Notes: generated from the letters alone by a model not told the origin. A DNA stretch of 64,000 nucleotides from QYOJ01 sp964616825 (GCA_964616825.1 CAZTSX010000009.1:50833-114832); one strand, 5' to 3'; counted from the first letter of the stretch, positions 45,377 through 54,774 are shown. Made by a program: numbers and translations.

Positions 45377-45510
45377 TTAAATTTTGATAAATCTTAACAC
45401 CTGAATAATATTCTCATCATTTTGCATTATTTGAAGAAGATACAAACCTGATTTTAATTCAGAGATGTCGATTGTTTGTTCACGAGTACCAACCAATTTT
45501 ATTGATTTGA
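45377..45510 (-). other. Out-of-frame T9SS sorting-domain tail of the GH8 gene
   Basis: Downstream of the GH8 stop the adjacent reading frame continues as a perfect end of a T9SS type A domain: it reads GKKIKSIKLVGTREQTID then ISELKSGLYLLQI and ends RFIKI before two tandem TAA stops (45377-45379 is the first). The frame joins the GH8 gene if one A is added to the A7 run at 45511-45517. It is a displaced coding segment rather than a gene of its own. Confidence 0.85.
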
Positions 45511-46881
45511 TTTTTTTCCCGCGGTATTGATAATAGTCAGGGTGGTATTAGTAATATTATCAGGTTTATCCATGACAAGTTGAATAACATCCTTTGCAAC
45601 CGTTGGTCTGAGTGAGAAGAGATTTCTCTTCATGCGATATTCATCAATAGCGGAAAAATAAGATGAACTGTCTGGAGCCCAATTATTTCCTGAAATAATG
45701 ATTAAATTACACATCTTAATTGAACAGTTGTAATAACCACCAGCAGTCCCAAGGGACAAGAGTCTGTCATATAAGCTATTTAAAAAATCCTGATGTTCTG
45801 AACTTACCATCGCTCCGACAGTAAAAGGACCGATAAAAGCGGCATCATTCCAATCGTGAAGTTTAGTACCGTCGAGCTTATAACCACTTGAGATCTGGTT
45901 GGGATCATTGTTGCATGCTGTTTTTAGCCAGGTTAGAATTTTATTAACAGCAATTCTGGCCCGGTCATCTCCGAATAAAAGGAAATCAGCTCCGAGTCTC
46001 CATGGGAACCTGCAAGCATTGTAGTAATAGTCTCCATCTTCAGATTTTTCAATGAAGTTGGGTGGAGCGGGCTGGGGGTTTGTGTTAACATGTACAATAA
46101 AATCGGGAACCAAGCCTGTGTTTGGACTATAGCCAGTTTGAATATGCTCAATCACAGAATAGCATGTATCAGCTATTCTTTTCCATTTAAGATGATCTCC
46201 GGCATGACCAAATGATCTGAGGTGACTCGTCATTTGATCGGATGAGCGGGTAGCATAATAGAAATTAGGGTTTGATGAGTTCACCCAATCTCCCAGTTTA
46301 ATAGTCTGGGTTTCCAGGTTCAAATCATCCTGATGAATTGCCTTTATCATATTCCTGGCTTCAGTCAGATAATCAATTGCACCGTTGCTTCCCCACTGCG
46401 TGTGTGCGAGAAGGAGGCTGAATGCGATATCAAGGTCTCCATCAGTTGCAGAATTTGGCCCCTCAACCGACTGGCAATTGCGTTGTTTCCATGCCATTAG
46501 TTTAGGATTATTCTGGCTTGGGAAATCTTTATAGAAATGGTACATCCCATCAAAAATATTTTTTGCATCAGAATCATAACCCGCTAAATAAGCAACGATC
46601 ATCATTCCATAACCCAATCCTTCAGACACATTCTCCAGCTCAGCAAATTTTACAAAATAGCGACCATTTTCACAGGATGGATCAACGAAGTTAGCTTTCC
46701 AATAATCATAAAAGGTTTTAACCTCCTCGTCAAGTTGAACCTGAGTATAATTGTCTGGTTTAATATGCCCTTCAGCATACATCACATGTTGTGGAAAGGG
46801 GAAATTCTGCGCCATGCTAACCGAACAATAGCTAATAAATAACACAACGACAACGATACAAATCATTTTGGGAGTTTTCAT
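45499..46881 (-). CDS. Glycoside hydrolase family 8 (endoglucanase/chitosanase type), sorting domain frameshifted
   Basis: A secreted GH8 enzyme of 460 residues as read. The signal peptide is MKTPKMICIVVVVLFISYC, the catalytic acid is E87 in SEGLGYGM, and ATDGDLDIAFS (145-155) matches the GH8 signature with its catalytic aspartate. GH8 enzymes cleave beta-1,4-linked glucans, xylans or chitosan. The C-terminal part begins a T9SS sorting domain (LFSLRPTVAKD onward) but stops after INTAGKKSNQ; the rest of that domain is in another frame, 45377-45510. As read, the protein lacks its sorting signal. Start at ATG 46881, not the TTG 18 bases upstream. Confidence 0.9.
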   Translation of the reverse strand: MKTPKMICIVVVVLFISYCSVSMAQNFPFPQHVMYAEGHIKPDNYTQVQLDEEVKTFYDYWKANFVDPSCENGRYFVKFAELENVSEGLGYGMMIVAYLAGYDSDAKNIFDGMYHFYKDFPSQNNPKLMAWKQRNCQSVEGPNSATDGDLDIAFSLLLAHTQWGSNGAIDYLTEARNMIKAIHQDDLNLETQTIKLGDWVNSSNPNFYYATRSSDQMTSHLRSFGHAGDHLKWKRIADTCYSVIEHIQTGYSPNTGLVPDFIVHVNTNPQPAPPNFIEKSEDGDYYYNACRFPWRLGADFLLFGDDRARIAVNKILTWLKTACNNDPNQISSGYKLDGTKLHDWNDAAFIGPFTVGAMVSSEHQDFLNSLYDRLLSLGTAGGYYNCSIKMCNLIIISGNNWAPDSSSYFSAIDEYRMKRNLFSLRPTVAKDVIQLVMDKPDNITNTTLTIINTAGKKSNQ

Positions 46882-46896
46882 GGTGTCAAATTTTAA

Positions 46897-46904
46897 CAAA
46901 TATA
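46897..46904 (-). promoter_or_regulatory. Candidate -7 box for GH8 gene
   Basis: Minus-strand TATATTTG fits TAnnTTTG and ends 16 nt before the ATG at 46881, overlapping the 32-bp gap after the transglutaminase gene. This would let GH8 be transcribed independently. Confidence 0.4.
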
Positions 46905-46913
46905 GAAGAAAAG

Positions 46914-47726
46914 TTACTTAATTTCCTTTAATTCAAAGGAAATGGCCTTTTCCAGGCTTCGGATATCCTTTTCAAATGATCGGATCTCAACATTCATTTT
47001 TTTTGCACGACGAATGCTTTCTTCCGCTCGTTCGATTTTTTCTTGTGTGAGGTAAAGATCAAGGCTATCCGGATAGTTAAAGAACTCTTCACCTTTTTTA
47101 ACTCCTGCCAGGAATTCAGAATGGCTAACAGGATATGGCTTCAGTTGCCAGAGGGGATCAAATGGCATATGGGTAGCGATCAGGCTATCGGGAGGCGCTT
47201 TGTAGAAATCCAATGAGAAACTTTTATAGTAGCGGTTTCCGTTTACATATCCACTTCCCCACGTCGGATCAAAAAGATACCATTTCCCACTAATTTGAGC
47301 TGCATTCCAGGCATGCCCCTGATCCGACTTGATCTTATCGTCTGCTTTTGTATATCCATGTATTGTAAACGCTTTGATTCCCATACGTTCACATATGTTT
47401 TTAAACACTTCCGCATATCCCTGGCAAACACCATGTTTGGAACGAAGTGTGAAATCGACAAGTTCTCCCATGCTCTCAAACCTGATCGGTGAATCGGTCC
47501 GTTTTACATCGTAATTGATCTCTTTCGCTAACCAGATATAGAGAGCCTTTACACGTTCCTCATCTGTAGCGAAAGTCGTTTCCAGGTATGAAGCGAACAT
47601 GCCAGGCGATCGTGTTACCCGGGAAGGGATTGACCGAACCAGGGAATCTGCATTCCACTCAGATGCAACAGTGGAAGTAATCGCAAAAAATGTGATTGAA
47701 AAACAAAAAAAAATCTTATTGACCAT
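46914..47726 (-). CDS. Exported transglutaminase-like cysteine protein
   Basis: A 270-residue protein with a signal peptide (MVNKIFFCFSITFFAITS). A transglutaminase core domain carries the catalytic triad: C101 in KHGVCQGYAEV, H138 in GHAWNAAQ and D153 in LFDPTWGSG. Bacterial members act as proteases or as amide-linking enzymes on cell-wall or surface proteins. A short C-terminal helical region rich in charged residues follows. The GH8 gene lies 32 bp downstream on the same strand. Confidence 0.87.
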   Translation of the reverse strand: MVNKIFFCFSITFFAITSTVASEWNADSLVRSIPSRVTRSPGMFASYLETTFATDEERVKALYIWLAKEINYDVKRTDSPIRFESMGELVDFTLRSKHGVCQGYAEVFKNICERMGIKAFTIHGYTKADDKIKSDQGHAWNAAQISGKWYLFDPTWGSGYVNGNRYYKSFSLDFYKAPPDSLIATHMPFDPLWQLKPYPVSHSEFLAGVKKGEEFFNYPDSLDLYLTQEKIERAEESIRRAKKMNVEIRSFEKDIRSLEKAISFELKEIK

Positions 47727-47837
47727 TGATACGACAATTGATCCGAGAAAGTAACGATTTCTATCTTTATTAACGTCGATATATTCTTCTCTATTATATG
47801 GCTCTATTTTCCCTTTTACAGATCAGGTAAATTTACC

Positions 47838-47845
47838 TATTTTTG
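47838..47845 (+). promoter_or_regulatory. Candidate -7 box for ferredoxin module A
   Basis: TATTTTTG fits TAnnTTTG, 44 nt before the ATG at 47890; TTTT at about 47814 is a poor -33 box. It would drive the three-gene run to 51089. Confidence 0.45.
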
Positions 47846-47889
47846 TATTTGATTATGTAACTATATCTGGTAATTATAATGGTGAAGGA

Positions 47890-48852
47890 ATGAAATCAAA
47901 GAAGAAGAAAAAGGAGAAGGAATCCAGAAGGGATTTCCTGAAAAAAAGCATCCAGCTCACGGCAGGGACAGTGCTTGGAGGAGGAGCCATCGCTTCCTGC
48001 ACCAACCTCGAAGCCGGCGAAAGTGGAGAGAAGATTAAAGTGCTCTCTCCTGACGGCAAACTGATGGAGGTGGATAGAGGGCATGCCCTTTGTTGCGAGA
48101 CACCAAGCTCAGCGGAAGTGAGAAAAGGAATCCCGGGACGTAGTTTTGTCATGGTAATTGACCTTTCCAAATGCAGGAATGCCAGGCAATGTGTATTTGC
48201 TTGTAATAAAATGCACTTCCTGCCACCAGGGCATGATTGGATCAAGGTATTTCTTATGCAGGATTCAGAGGATCTGTCCCCCTACTGGATGCCCAAGCCC
48301 TGTTTCCAATGTGGTACGCCTGCCTGTGTGAACGTTTGTCCGGTAGGAGCTACATTTAAACGTGAAGACGGAATTGTGCTGATTGACAACGAACGATGCA
48401 TCGGATGTAAATTCTGCATGGCCGCCTGTCCATATTCTTCCCGTGTTTTTAACTGGGAAGAACCAGAAATTAAAGTAGAAGCAAACTACTCTCCCGAATC
48501 GGGTGTCCCACAGAGAATGGGAACTGTTGGAAAATGCGATTTCTGTCCTGACTCCTTTCGAACCGGAACTCTGCCCGATTGTGTTACAGCTTGTCCCAAT
48601 GGAGTCATCCTTTATGGCGACAAGAATGAAGATGTTGTTACAAACGGAGTAGAGTCATTCCGGTTCAGTGAACTTGTTAAGAACAAAGCTGCATACAGAT
48701 TTATGGAAGAACTCGGAACCAGGCCTAATGTTTTTTACCTTCCACCTGTCGACAGAATGTTCCCGGTCGAAGAAGGGTTCGAGAATATTCCTGAGGACGA
48801 GAGGAAAGTCTATGACGTAAAAAGAGCCCATTTGAAGAAGTTTGACATCTAA
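47890..48852 (+). CDS. Tat-exported 4Fe-4S ferredoxin-type subunit (module A), one cluster Cys replaced by Ala
   Basis: A 320-residue periplasmic electron-transfer subunit of the DmsB/NrfC/HybA family. A Tat-type signal (SRRDFLKKS) ends in a lipobox-like GGAIASC, so it is probably a membrane-tethered lipoprotein. Cluster-binding cysteines are seen at 138-141-146-150, 170-173-176-180 and 216-219-231-235. The first set is C95-x-x-A98-x-x-C101-x-x-x-C105: the second Cys of the usual CxxCxxCxxxC is Ala, so this site may hold a 3Fe-4S cluster or none. It is first in a run with NrfD and an Ig-like membrane protein, and no molybdopterin catalytic subunit is present. Confidence 0.9.
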   Translation: MKSKKKKKEKESRRDFLKKSIQLTAGTVLGGGAIASCTNLEAGESGEKIKVLSPDGKLMEVDRGHALCCETPSSAEVRKGIPGRSFVMVIDLSKCRNARQCVFACNKMHFLPPGHDWIKVFLMQDSEDLSPYWMPKPCFQCGTPACVNVCPVGATFKREDGIVLIDNERCIGCKFCMAACPYSSRVFNWEEPEIKVEANYSPESGVPQRMGTVGKCDFCPDSFRTGTLPDCVTACPNGVILYGDKNEDVVTNGVESFRFSELVKNKAAYRFMEELGTRPNVFYLPPVDRMFPVEEGFENIPEDERKVYDVKRAHLKKFDI

Positions 48853-48862
48853 ACATTTGACT

Positions 48863-50197
48863 ATGAGTAATCAAGAAATAGCACAGAAGAAATTAGTTGA
48901 AATTATTTCACTTTACCAGAAGCCATCACTGTTTACAAAAATCTTTTTTGTCTTTTTACTTCTGGTTGTATTACTTGCAGTGTATTGTGTCATTCTTCAG
49001 TTAATCAAGGGTCAGGTTGTGACCGGGATGAGGGATTATGTTGTCTGGGGAATTTATGATGTCAATTTTATCTTTTTTATCGGGATCAGCTACGCAGGAG
49101 CAATGATCTCGGGGATTCTCCACCTGCTGAATGTGGAATGGAGGAAACCGATCATCCGAATTGCTGAAATGATAACTGTTATTTCTGTTATCATCGGGCC
49201 AGCCTATATTCTGTTAAGCATGGGGCGTTTGGACCGGATCTTTAATATTTTTATCCATGGGCGGATCCAATCTCCAATCGTCTGGGATGTGATAGCCATC
49301 GTTACTTACCTTGGTTGCAGTATTATCTTCCTTTACCTTGCATTGATAAGGGATTATGCCCTCATAAGGGATAATACAGTGTTGAAAATTCCCAGGTGGC
49401 AGAAGTATTTCTACAGGAAACTCGCTGCCACATATATGGAACTTCCTGAACAGAAAAAACTACTCGGAAAAGCGCTAACAATCATGTCTGCTCTGATCAT
49501 CCCATTGGCAGTCATCGTTCACTCCGTACTAGCCTGGATATTCGGCATGACGATCCGGCCTGGTTGGCACAGTACTATATTTGCACCCTATTTTGTTGTC
49601 GCTGCAGTATACTCCGGTACAGCTGTCCTGATCATCGGCATGTGGGTTTTTCGCAAATACTATCATCTACAGGAGTATATAACTGAGAAACACTTCAAAT
49701 ACGTAGGGACTATCCTTCTTGTACTTGCAGCCCTGTACGCATACTTTACTTTTAGTGAATATCTTACTGTCTGGTATGGATCCGAATCCTGGGAGTTGGA
49801 AGTTATTCATAAATTATTTGACTTTAATTCATATGCTTATTTGTTCTTTTTTGCTGCTGTTGGAGGTGTTTTGATTCCTATAATTCTTACAGGAATTCCA
49901 TTTCTTCGCACGATTAATACGATCACAATCGGTTCCATGGTTGCCGTGATTGGCATGTGGGTAAAAAGATATCTGATCATTATTCCTACCCTGGAAACCC
50001 CTCTCCTCCCATTACAGGATCTCAGGCCGGAATATGCTGACTATCATGCTACATGGGTTGAATGGTCAATCACCGCAGGCGGATTTGCCGTGTTTTTCCT
50101 GTTCTTTATCATTTTCATCAAGTTTATGCCAATTATTCCGGTGGCTGATATTGCGGAATCACATGTGAAAAAAGATTTTATCTCAGAAAAACTGTAA
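48863..50197 (+). CDS. NrfD/PsrC-type membrane subunit (module A)
   Basis: An integral-membrane protein of 444 residues from the ATG at 48863 (the longer frame from TTG at 48842 overlaps the previous gene). About ten hydrophobic helices are visible, with HSVLAWIFGMTIRPGWHSTIF in the middle, a segment typical of NrfD/PsrC/ActC proteins that bind menaquinone. It would pass electrons between the quinone pool and the ferredoxin made by the preceding gene, 10 bp away. Direction of flow is not shown by sequence. The next gene follows by 4 bp. Confidence 0.88.
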   Translation: MSNQEIAQKKLVEIISLYQKPSLFTKIFFVFLLLVVLLAVYCVILQLIKGQVVTGMRDYVVWGIYDVNFIFFIGISYAGAMISGILHLLNVEWRKPIIRIAEMITVISVIIGPAYILLSMGRLDRIFNIFIHGRIQSPIVWDVIAIVTYLGCSIIFLYLALIRDYALIRDNTVLKIPRWQKYFYRKLAATYMELPEQKKLLGKALTIMSALIIPLAVIVHSVLAWIFGMTIRPGWHSTIFAPYFVVAAVYSGTAVLIIGMWVFRKYYHLQEYITEKHFKYVGTILLVLAALYAYFTFSEYLTVWYGSESWELEVIHKLFDFNSYAYLFFFAAVGGVLIPIILTGIPFLRTINTITIGSMVAVIGMWVKRYLIIIPTLETPLLPLQDLRPEYADYHATWVEWSITAGGFAVFFLFFIIFIKFMPIIPVADIAESHVKKDFISEKL

Positions 50198-50201
50198 CGG
50201 T

Positions 50202-51089
50202 ATGAAATTTCAGAAGATATATCCTTTTATCCTTGTTTTGTTTATCCTCTCATGGATTACATCCAGTGCTCAGGAAACAGAATTGATCACTCCCAGGCTT
50301 GGCGCATCGTATGTGAAATTGAGCGATGGCACCAAAACGATTAGCGTTTCACTATTAGCCAATGTTGACGGAGAACGTGTGAGACTGGCAAACACTGACG
50401 TTCAAATATTTGCACTTGATGAATCCGGGAAAATTTTACTGGGAGATGTACTCACGGATCAGGTAGGGAAAGCAACTCTAAGCCTCTCTCCTGACAAACT
50501 TATTCCAACGAATGAAAACGCTTATTATACATTCGAAATCCTCTATCCGGGAAATGATCAATTTACTGAGGCATCCTCGGAAATCCAGGTAATGGATGGC
50601 TTTCTGGAAATTATATTTGCAGAGGTTGATTCAGTAAAAACAGTTCAGGCACAAATCTTTACAATAGATGACGGTGAAAAAGTTTTTATTCCGGATGTGT
50701 TTGTTGAGTTTTACATCAAACGTTCATTCAGTTTATACCCATTTGGGCAAGAAATAACCGATGACTCAGGATTTTGCGGTGTAGAGTTTCCAACCACAAT
50801 GCCTGGTGATACAGCCGGGCGTTTGGTCGTTGTTGCCAAAATTGTTGATGATGACAGATTCGGCACAATAGAAAAGGCTGAAGAAATAGATTGGGGAGTT
50901 CCACTGGTTATTCAAGCGAAACCAACACGTGGACTTGGAGATACGGATGCACCTTTATGGATGGTGTATACTCTTATCGTTCTCCTTTCCGGGGTATGGA
51001 TAAATGTCTTAATTGTCGTCGGTCTGGTTGTACGGATCAATATCATCGGAAAAAGAAAGATGAAAGAAAAAGCCGGAACGCTTCAATAA
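50202..51089 (+). CDS. Ig-like exported protein with C-terminal membrane anchor (module A)
   Basis: A 295-residue protein of no recognised family. A signal peptide (residues about 5-23, ending SSAQ) is followed by two beta-sandwich-like regions with repeated patterns (VSLLANVDGERVRLANTDVQ; AQIFTIDDGEKVFIPDVFVE), a short linker, and a single C-terminal transmembrane helix at about 255-280 with a basic cytoplasmic tail (GKRKMKEKAG). It starts 4 bp after the NrfD gene, so it is almost certainly co-expressed with the module and faces the periplasm. Function unknown; a scaffold or docking role is a guess. Confidence 0.75.
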   Translation: MKFQKIYPFILVLFILSWITSSAQETELITPRLGASYVKLSDGTKTISVSLLANVDGERVRLANTDVQIFALDESGKILLGDVLTDQVGKATLSLSPDKLIPTNENAYYTFEILYPGNDQFTEASSEIQVMDGFLEIIFAEVDSVKTVQAQIFTIDDGEKVFIPDVFVEFYIKRSFSLYPFGQEITDDSGFCGVEFPTTMPGDTAGRLVVVAKIVDDDRFGTIEKAEEIDWGVPLVIQAKPTRGLGDTDAPLWMVYTLIVLLSGVWINVLIVVGLVVRINIIGKRKMKEKAGTLQ

Positions 51090-51114
51090 TCCCTCTAATT
51101 CTTTTATACAACTC

Positions 51115-52788
51115 TTATTCTTCTGTTTTCTGCCGGTTCTTCATTTTCTTTACGTAATAGAAAGAGATTCCAATAGAGATCATAGCAAGGAAAAGGAAGG
51201 CCACGATGCGGTAAAGGATTTCCACGTTAGCAAGATCTACGATAAAGAGGTAGAAGGCGGTTGCAATGAAACCTGCCAGTGCCATCCAACGGTATTTGAT
51301 ATTCCGGAACAACAGGCTCAAGATAAAAAACAGTACACCTGCAAGCGTCCATGAGAGTGTGACGTAAGGCCCGGGAACAGCCTGATAGAGGGCATAGAGT
51401 GTCGTACAAAAGAGTATGACCAGGTAAATATTCCGGATCAGGTCAGTCTGAAGGTTTAACTGTTCTTTCTGCCAGTTGAGCACACGAGCAGATAAAATGG
51501 CAACCACCGGGAAGGAAAAGTTAATCACATTGCTTGATGCAGCAGTAGCCATGTATGCGATGAGAATGAGGATGAAGAGAAAGACATTCATTACGATGAT
51601 GATCCGGGAGCGATACCAGAGAGCGATCGAAACCACAAGGAAACTTTGGATCGATAGCAACAGGTATGCTCTAGGGAAATTATACAGCCCATAGATCGTG
51701 ATACTGATCGCAACAAATCCATAGAGTGCATAGAATGCAGGGGAATATTTCCAGGGAGAAAATTGCTTCAGAATGATAGAAAACGGAATACAGAAAACGG
51801 CAATTGACAGGAAGAGCCAGATATAGTCTTCAGGGAAAAATACCATCACCCACAGAAATAGCAACGTCGAAAATATCATCCCATTCACAAGGATTGAGGT
51901 CAGGATGACATTCACCGGGAACCGACCACTATTTGGGATCAATGCAATCATCGAGAAGATTCCTGCACAGGCGCCAAGGTAAATGTAACTGAATTGGTGT
52001 AACAACACCCCCTGGATTGGATTCCCTACGATCGGGTTATTCATTATCCAGATAATAAATACAGAATAGGTCAGGATTATCGCCAGGATAGTGACGCGAT
52101 ACCACGAAAATCTGTAAAAGAGGAAAACGGTTCCGGCTGCGCCCAAAGTTGCAAAGGCTAACATGGTATGGGTGGAATCACTGATGATGGCTGTCGCTAT
52201 GGTCATGATCAAAGCAAGGCCTGTGTAAAATTCCGATTTCCGACGAACAGCCTGGTACACCTGAAGACCTATGATAACCAGGAGTAGGGCTACTCCCAGC
52301 CATGTCCAGGGAATAATTGCATTATTGGTGAAAAAATGAAGACGGAGTGAGACATAAAAAAGAAGGATTTGCCCGAATACGCCAAATAAAAATGACATAT
52401 ACGTAAATGATTTATGTAGTCTGTGTGAAAGAACGAGAATTCCCATGACAGCCGCATATCCTATCCCGGCAGCGATCCAGGGTTTCTGCAGGTTAGTCAT
52501 ATACTGCGAAAGAAAGACGATACCAAAAAAGAGGACAACATTTCCGAGCCATGCCAACCCGTATTCCCCGATCTTTGATTCCAGAAGAGATTCATCTCCT
52601 TTCTTTATGCTCAACAATTCTGCTGGATTTATCTCTTCATCCGGGTCATAGGATCGGTAAACAAATTTCTCCCGCACTGACGGAGTACTCAAAGCTGACT
52701 CAAGCTTCCCCAGGCGGGCTTCCAGCGCATCCATTCTTTCACGGATATTCTGAACCGCATCGGTTTCACTATTCTTTTGATTTGACAT
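51115..52788 (-). CDS. DUF2339 polytopic membrane protein (module B)
   Basis: About 557 residues from the ATG at 52788. The N-terminus is a cytoplasmic coiled coil (RERMDALEARLGKLESAL) followed by roughly 14 or more closely spaced transmembrane helices, matching the DUF2339 family of unknown function. Its start overlaps the upstream NrfD stop as TGATG (1-nt overlap), so it is translationally coupled to a respiratory module, which offers a functional link for this family. It ends 25 bp before the convergent module A gene. Confidence 0.85.
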   Translation of the reverse strand: MSNQKNSETDAVQNIRERMDALEARLGKLESALSTPSVREKFVYRSYDPDEEINPAELLSIKKGDESLLESKIGEYGLAWLGNVVLFFGIVFLSQYMTNLQKPWIAAGIGYAAVMGILVLSHRLHKSFTYMSFLFGVFGQILLFYVSLRLHFFTNNAIIPWTWLGVALLLVIIGLQVYQAVRRKSEFYTGLALIMTIATAIISDSTHTMLAFATLGAAGTVFLFYRFSWYRVTILAIILTYSVFIIWIMNNPIVGNPIQGVLLHQFSYIYLGACAGIFSMIALIPNSGRFPVNVILTSILVNGMIFSTLLFLWVMVFFPEDYIWLFLSIAVFCIPFSIILKQFSPWKYSPAFYALYGFVAISITIYGLYNFPRAYLLLSIQSFLVVSIALWYRSRIIIVMNVFLFILILIAYMATAASSNVINFSFPVVAILSARVLNWQKEQLNLQTDLIRNIYLVILFCTTLYALYQAVPGPYVTLSWTLAGVLFFILSLLFRNIKYRWMALAGFIATAFYLFIVDLANVEILYRIVAFLFLAMISIGISFYYVKKMKNRQKTEE

Positions 52789-54005
52789 CAATCCTCGTTC
52801 TCTGATGATTCCTCCAGTTCTTCAACTTTCTTCCATGGTGGCAACAGCCAGAGAAGAAATGCGAGGATCGCAAATGGGACAATAAACCAGAACCAGGCCA
52901 TTAAATACCCCTCCGCGCCGATTAACTGGCCTTTATATATGGTAAATCCATAAAAACTCTTTGAGAAGAGCTGGCCTCCAATGACTACATTCCACCGCAT
53001 ATAGAAAATACCGAACAGAACCAGCATACTAATCGCAGCATAACATGCACGCCTGATTTTTTCTGCCGGTTTATAGAACTGGAACACACCAAGGGTGATT
53101 AAGGGAATTATGGTTCCCATGAAGATCTGGAAGATAAACAGGCTTAAATATAATTTCCCGTTTACAAGCAATGAGAGGATCTCAAAGGATTCTTCGGCTT
53201 CATATATCCTGTGTATCTGGTCAAGTGCCTCCAATGAGAAATCCATGATCAGGATATAGAGAAGGAATTTCCCGATCGTATCCAGGACTTTTATATCGAT
53301 CTTAACCTTTCGGATCCAGGAAACGACCATATAGAGAAACATGACCAGTGCAATTCCTGAAACCATAGCCGAAAAAAGAAAAATAACCGGCATCAAAACG
53401 GTTGACCACCATGGGTTTGCTTTGATAGAACCAAAGATAAATCCAACATACCCGTGCAAAAGAAAAGCGGAGGGTATACCTATGACTGTAATGACATATC
53501 CGGCTTTCTCATCAAATCTGAGGGCTTTAGGGGAGATGTCCCGGGATCCCAGAGTCAGGACCTGGTACATGAAGCGCTTAAATCCCTTAGCTTTTTGAAG
53601 CCATAAAATCATATCGCGCCGGTAATCGAACCAGATCTCCAGGAGGAGTACAACCATCAGATACCAGATGTAAACAAATCCAAAGATTGCCATGGCCGAA
53701 TTTGGATTTGGCGTCATCATAATCTCGAACGCCCGGAAGGGCTTCCCGAGGTGACTCACTAATGGCATAACTGCAACAAGCAAAAATGCCAAAGCAGTGA
53801 GTAATGCCAGATGATAGGTCGGGCGCAGAACCTTAACATTGAAAACCCGTTCCAATGAAGCCAGGATAAAAGCCCCCGCCACCAATCCTGTGATATATGG
53901 ATATTGAACGATAAGGACGCTCCAGTAGAGTTCTACCTCATTGGGATAGATGTATCCTTGAACCTGAGAAAGAGCTTCATAAAGTCGTTGAAAATGATGT
54001 TCCAT
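52788..54005 (-). CDS. NrfD/HybB/DsrP-type membrane subunit (module B)
   Basis: A 405-residue integral-membrane protein with about ten helices. After the first periplasmic or cytoplasmic stretch it has PYITGLVAGAFILASLERVF, then HLGKPFRAFEI, a conserved NrfD-superfamily segment, and an acidic C-terminus (EELEESSENED). It resembles the HybB/DsrP subgroup more than the module A protein. It should exchange electrons with menaquinone and pass them to the ferredoxin of the same run. The stop codon overlaps the DUF2339 start by 1 nt, and the start is 1 bp after the ferredoxin stop. Confidence 0.88.
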   Translation of the reverse strand: MEHHFQRLYEALSQVQGYIYPNEVELYWSVLIVQYPYITGLVAGAFILASLERVFNVKVLRPTYHLALLTALAFLLVAVMPLVSHLGKPFRAFEIMMTPNPNSAMAIFGFVYIWYLMVVLLLEIWFDYRRDMILWLQKAKGFKRFMYQVLTLGSRDISPKALRFDEKAGYVITVIGIPSAFLLHGYVGFIFGSIKANPWWSTVLMPVIFLFSAMVSGIALVMFLYMVVSWIRKVKIDIKVLDTIGKFLLYILIMDFSLEALDQIHRIYEAEESFEILSLLVNGKLYLSLFIFQIFMGTIIPLITLGVFQFYKPAEKIRRACYAAISMLVLFGIFYMRWNVVIGGQLFSKSFYGFTIYKGQLIGAEGYLMAWFWFIVPFAILAFLLWLLPPWKKVEELEESSENED

Positions 54006-54006
54006 A

Positions 54007-54774
54007 TTATCTCACCTCCTCCTCTAAGGCATTATAATAAAGCTTGGGACTCGTATTTAAATGAGGTTTCAGGAGCCTGCAAGTGTGGTTTTTAATGAAC
54101 TGAACCAGTTCTCCGTCAGGATCCCTCATGTCTCCAAATATTCTGGCGTGTGTAGGGCATGCTGCAAAACAGACTGGCAACAATCCCTCTTTGATCCTGT
54201 GATAACATAGTGTACATTTGTCAACGACATGCTCTGTGGGATGCATGTAACGGCAACCATATGGACAGGCCTGAATACAGTATCCACAGCCAATACAATA
54301 GCTTTTATCAACCAGGTTCACTCCGTCTGGCGTTTCAAATGCAGCTCCGACCGGGCAAACCTGTGTGCAGGGTGATTTGTCGCACTGGTTGCATAACTTT
54401 GGAACAAAAAATGATTTGAAGATATCCTCCTCGGGCACCGTTTGCTTGAAGCCACCAATCCCCCCGTTTGGCGACTCTACCTTTACCGTGCCATCATTCT
54501 TCACGGTGTATTGCTCCACCCAATTACGGAAATAAAAAGGTTCTGGAGGAACAGGATTTTCCAGTTTACATGAACTGGCACACGTGCCACAACCGATGCA
54601 TTTTTCGAGATCGATAGCAAGGCCGTACCATGGGCCTTCTCCTTCTGGCATTTCTGTTGCAAGAACAACGCCATTGAAAGGCTTGAGCAGGGAGGTCGCT
54701 GCTACTCCACCGGCGATAGCTACGCCGGCTTTCAGGAATGAGCGGCGCGTTGATTTTTCGTTGTTACTTTTCAT
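54007..54774 (-). CDS. Tat-exported 4Fe-4S ferredoxin-type subunit (module B)
   Basis: A 255-residue periplasmic iron-sulfur subunit of the NrfC/DsrO type. The Tat signal STRRSFLKAG is followed by a hydrophobic stretch. All four cluster sites are complete: C59-C62-C65-C69, C128-C131-C136-C140, C160-C163-C166-C170, and C187-C190-C202-C206. The ATG at 54774 is chosen because it overlaps the cytochrome stop by ATGA and starts the Tat signal properly. It is expected to move electrons between the NrfD subunit and the tetraheme cytochrome encoded upstream. Confidence 0.92.
   Translation of the reverse strand: MKSNNEKSTRRSFLKAGVAIAGGVAATSLLKPFNGVVLATEMPEGEGPWYGLAIDLEKCIGCGTCASSCKLENPVPPEPFYFRNWVEQYTVKNDGTVKVESPNGGIGGFKQTVPEEDIFKSFFVPKLCNQCDKSPCTQVCPVGAAFETPDGVNLVDKSYCIGCGYCIQACPYGCRYMHPTEHVVDKCTLCYHRIKEGLLPVCFAACPTHARIFGDMRDPDGELVQFIKNHTCRLLKPHLNTSPKLYYNALEEEVR

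Noticed and set aside
46899..46899. TTG start for the GH8 gene at 46899
   Set aside because: The ATG at 46881 begins a normal signal peptide; the TTG would add six residues before it.
48842..48862. TTG start of the module A NrfD gene overlapping the ferredoxin gene
   Set aside because: The ATG at 48863 removes the overlap and suits the family N-terminus better.
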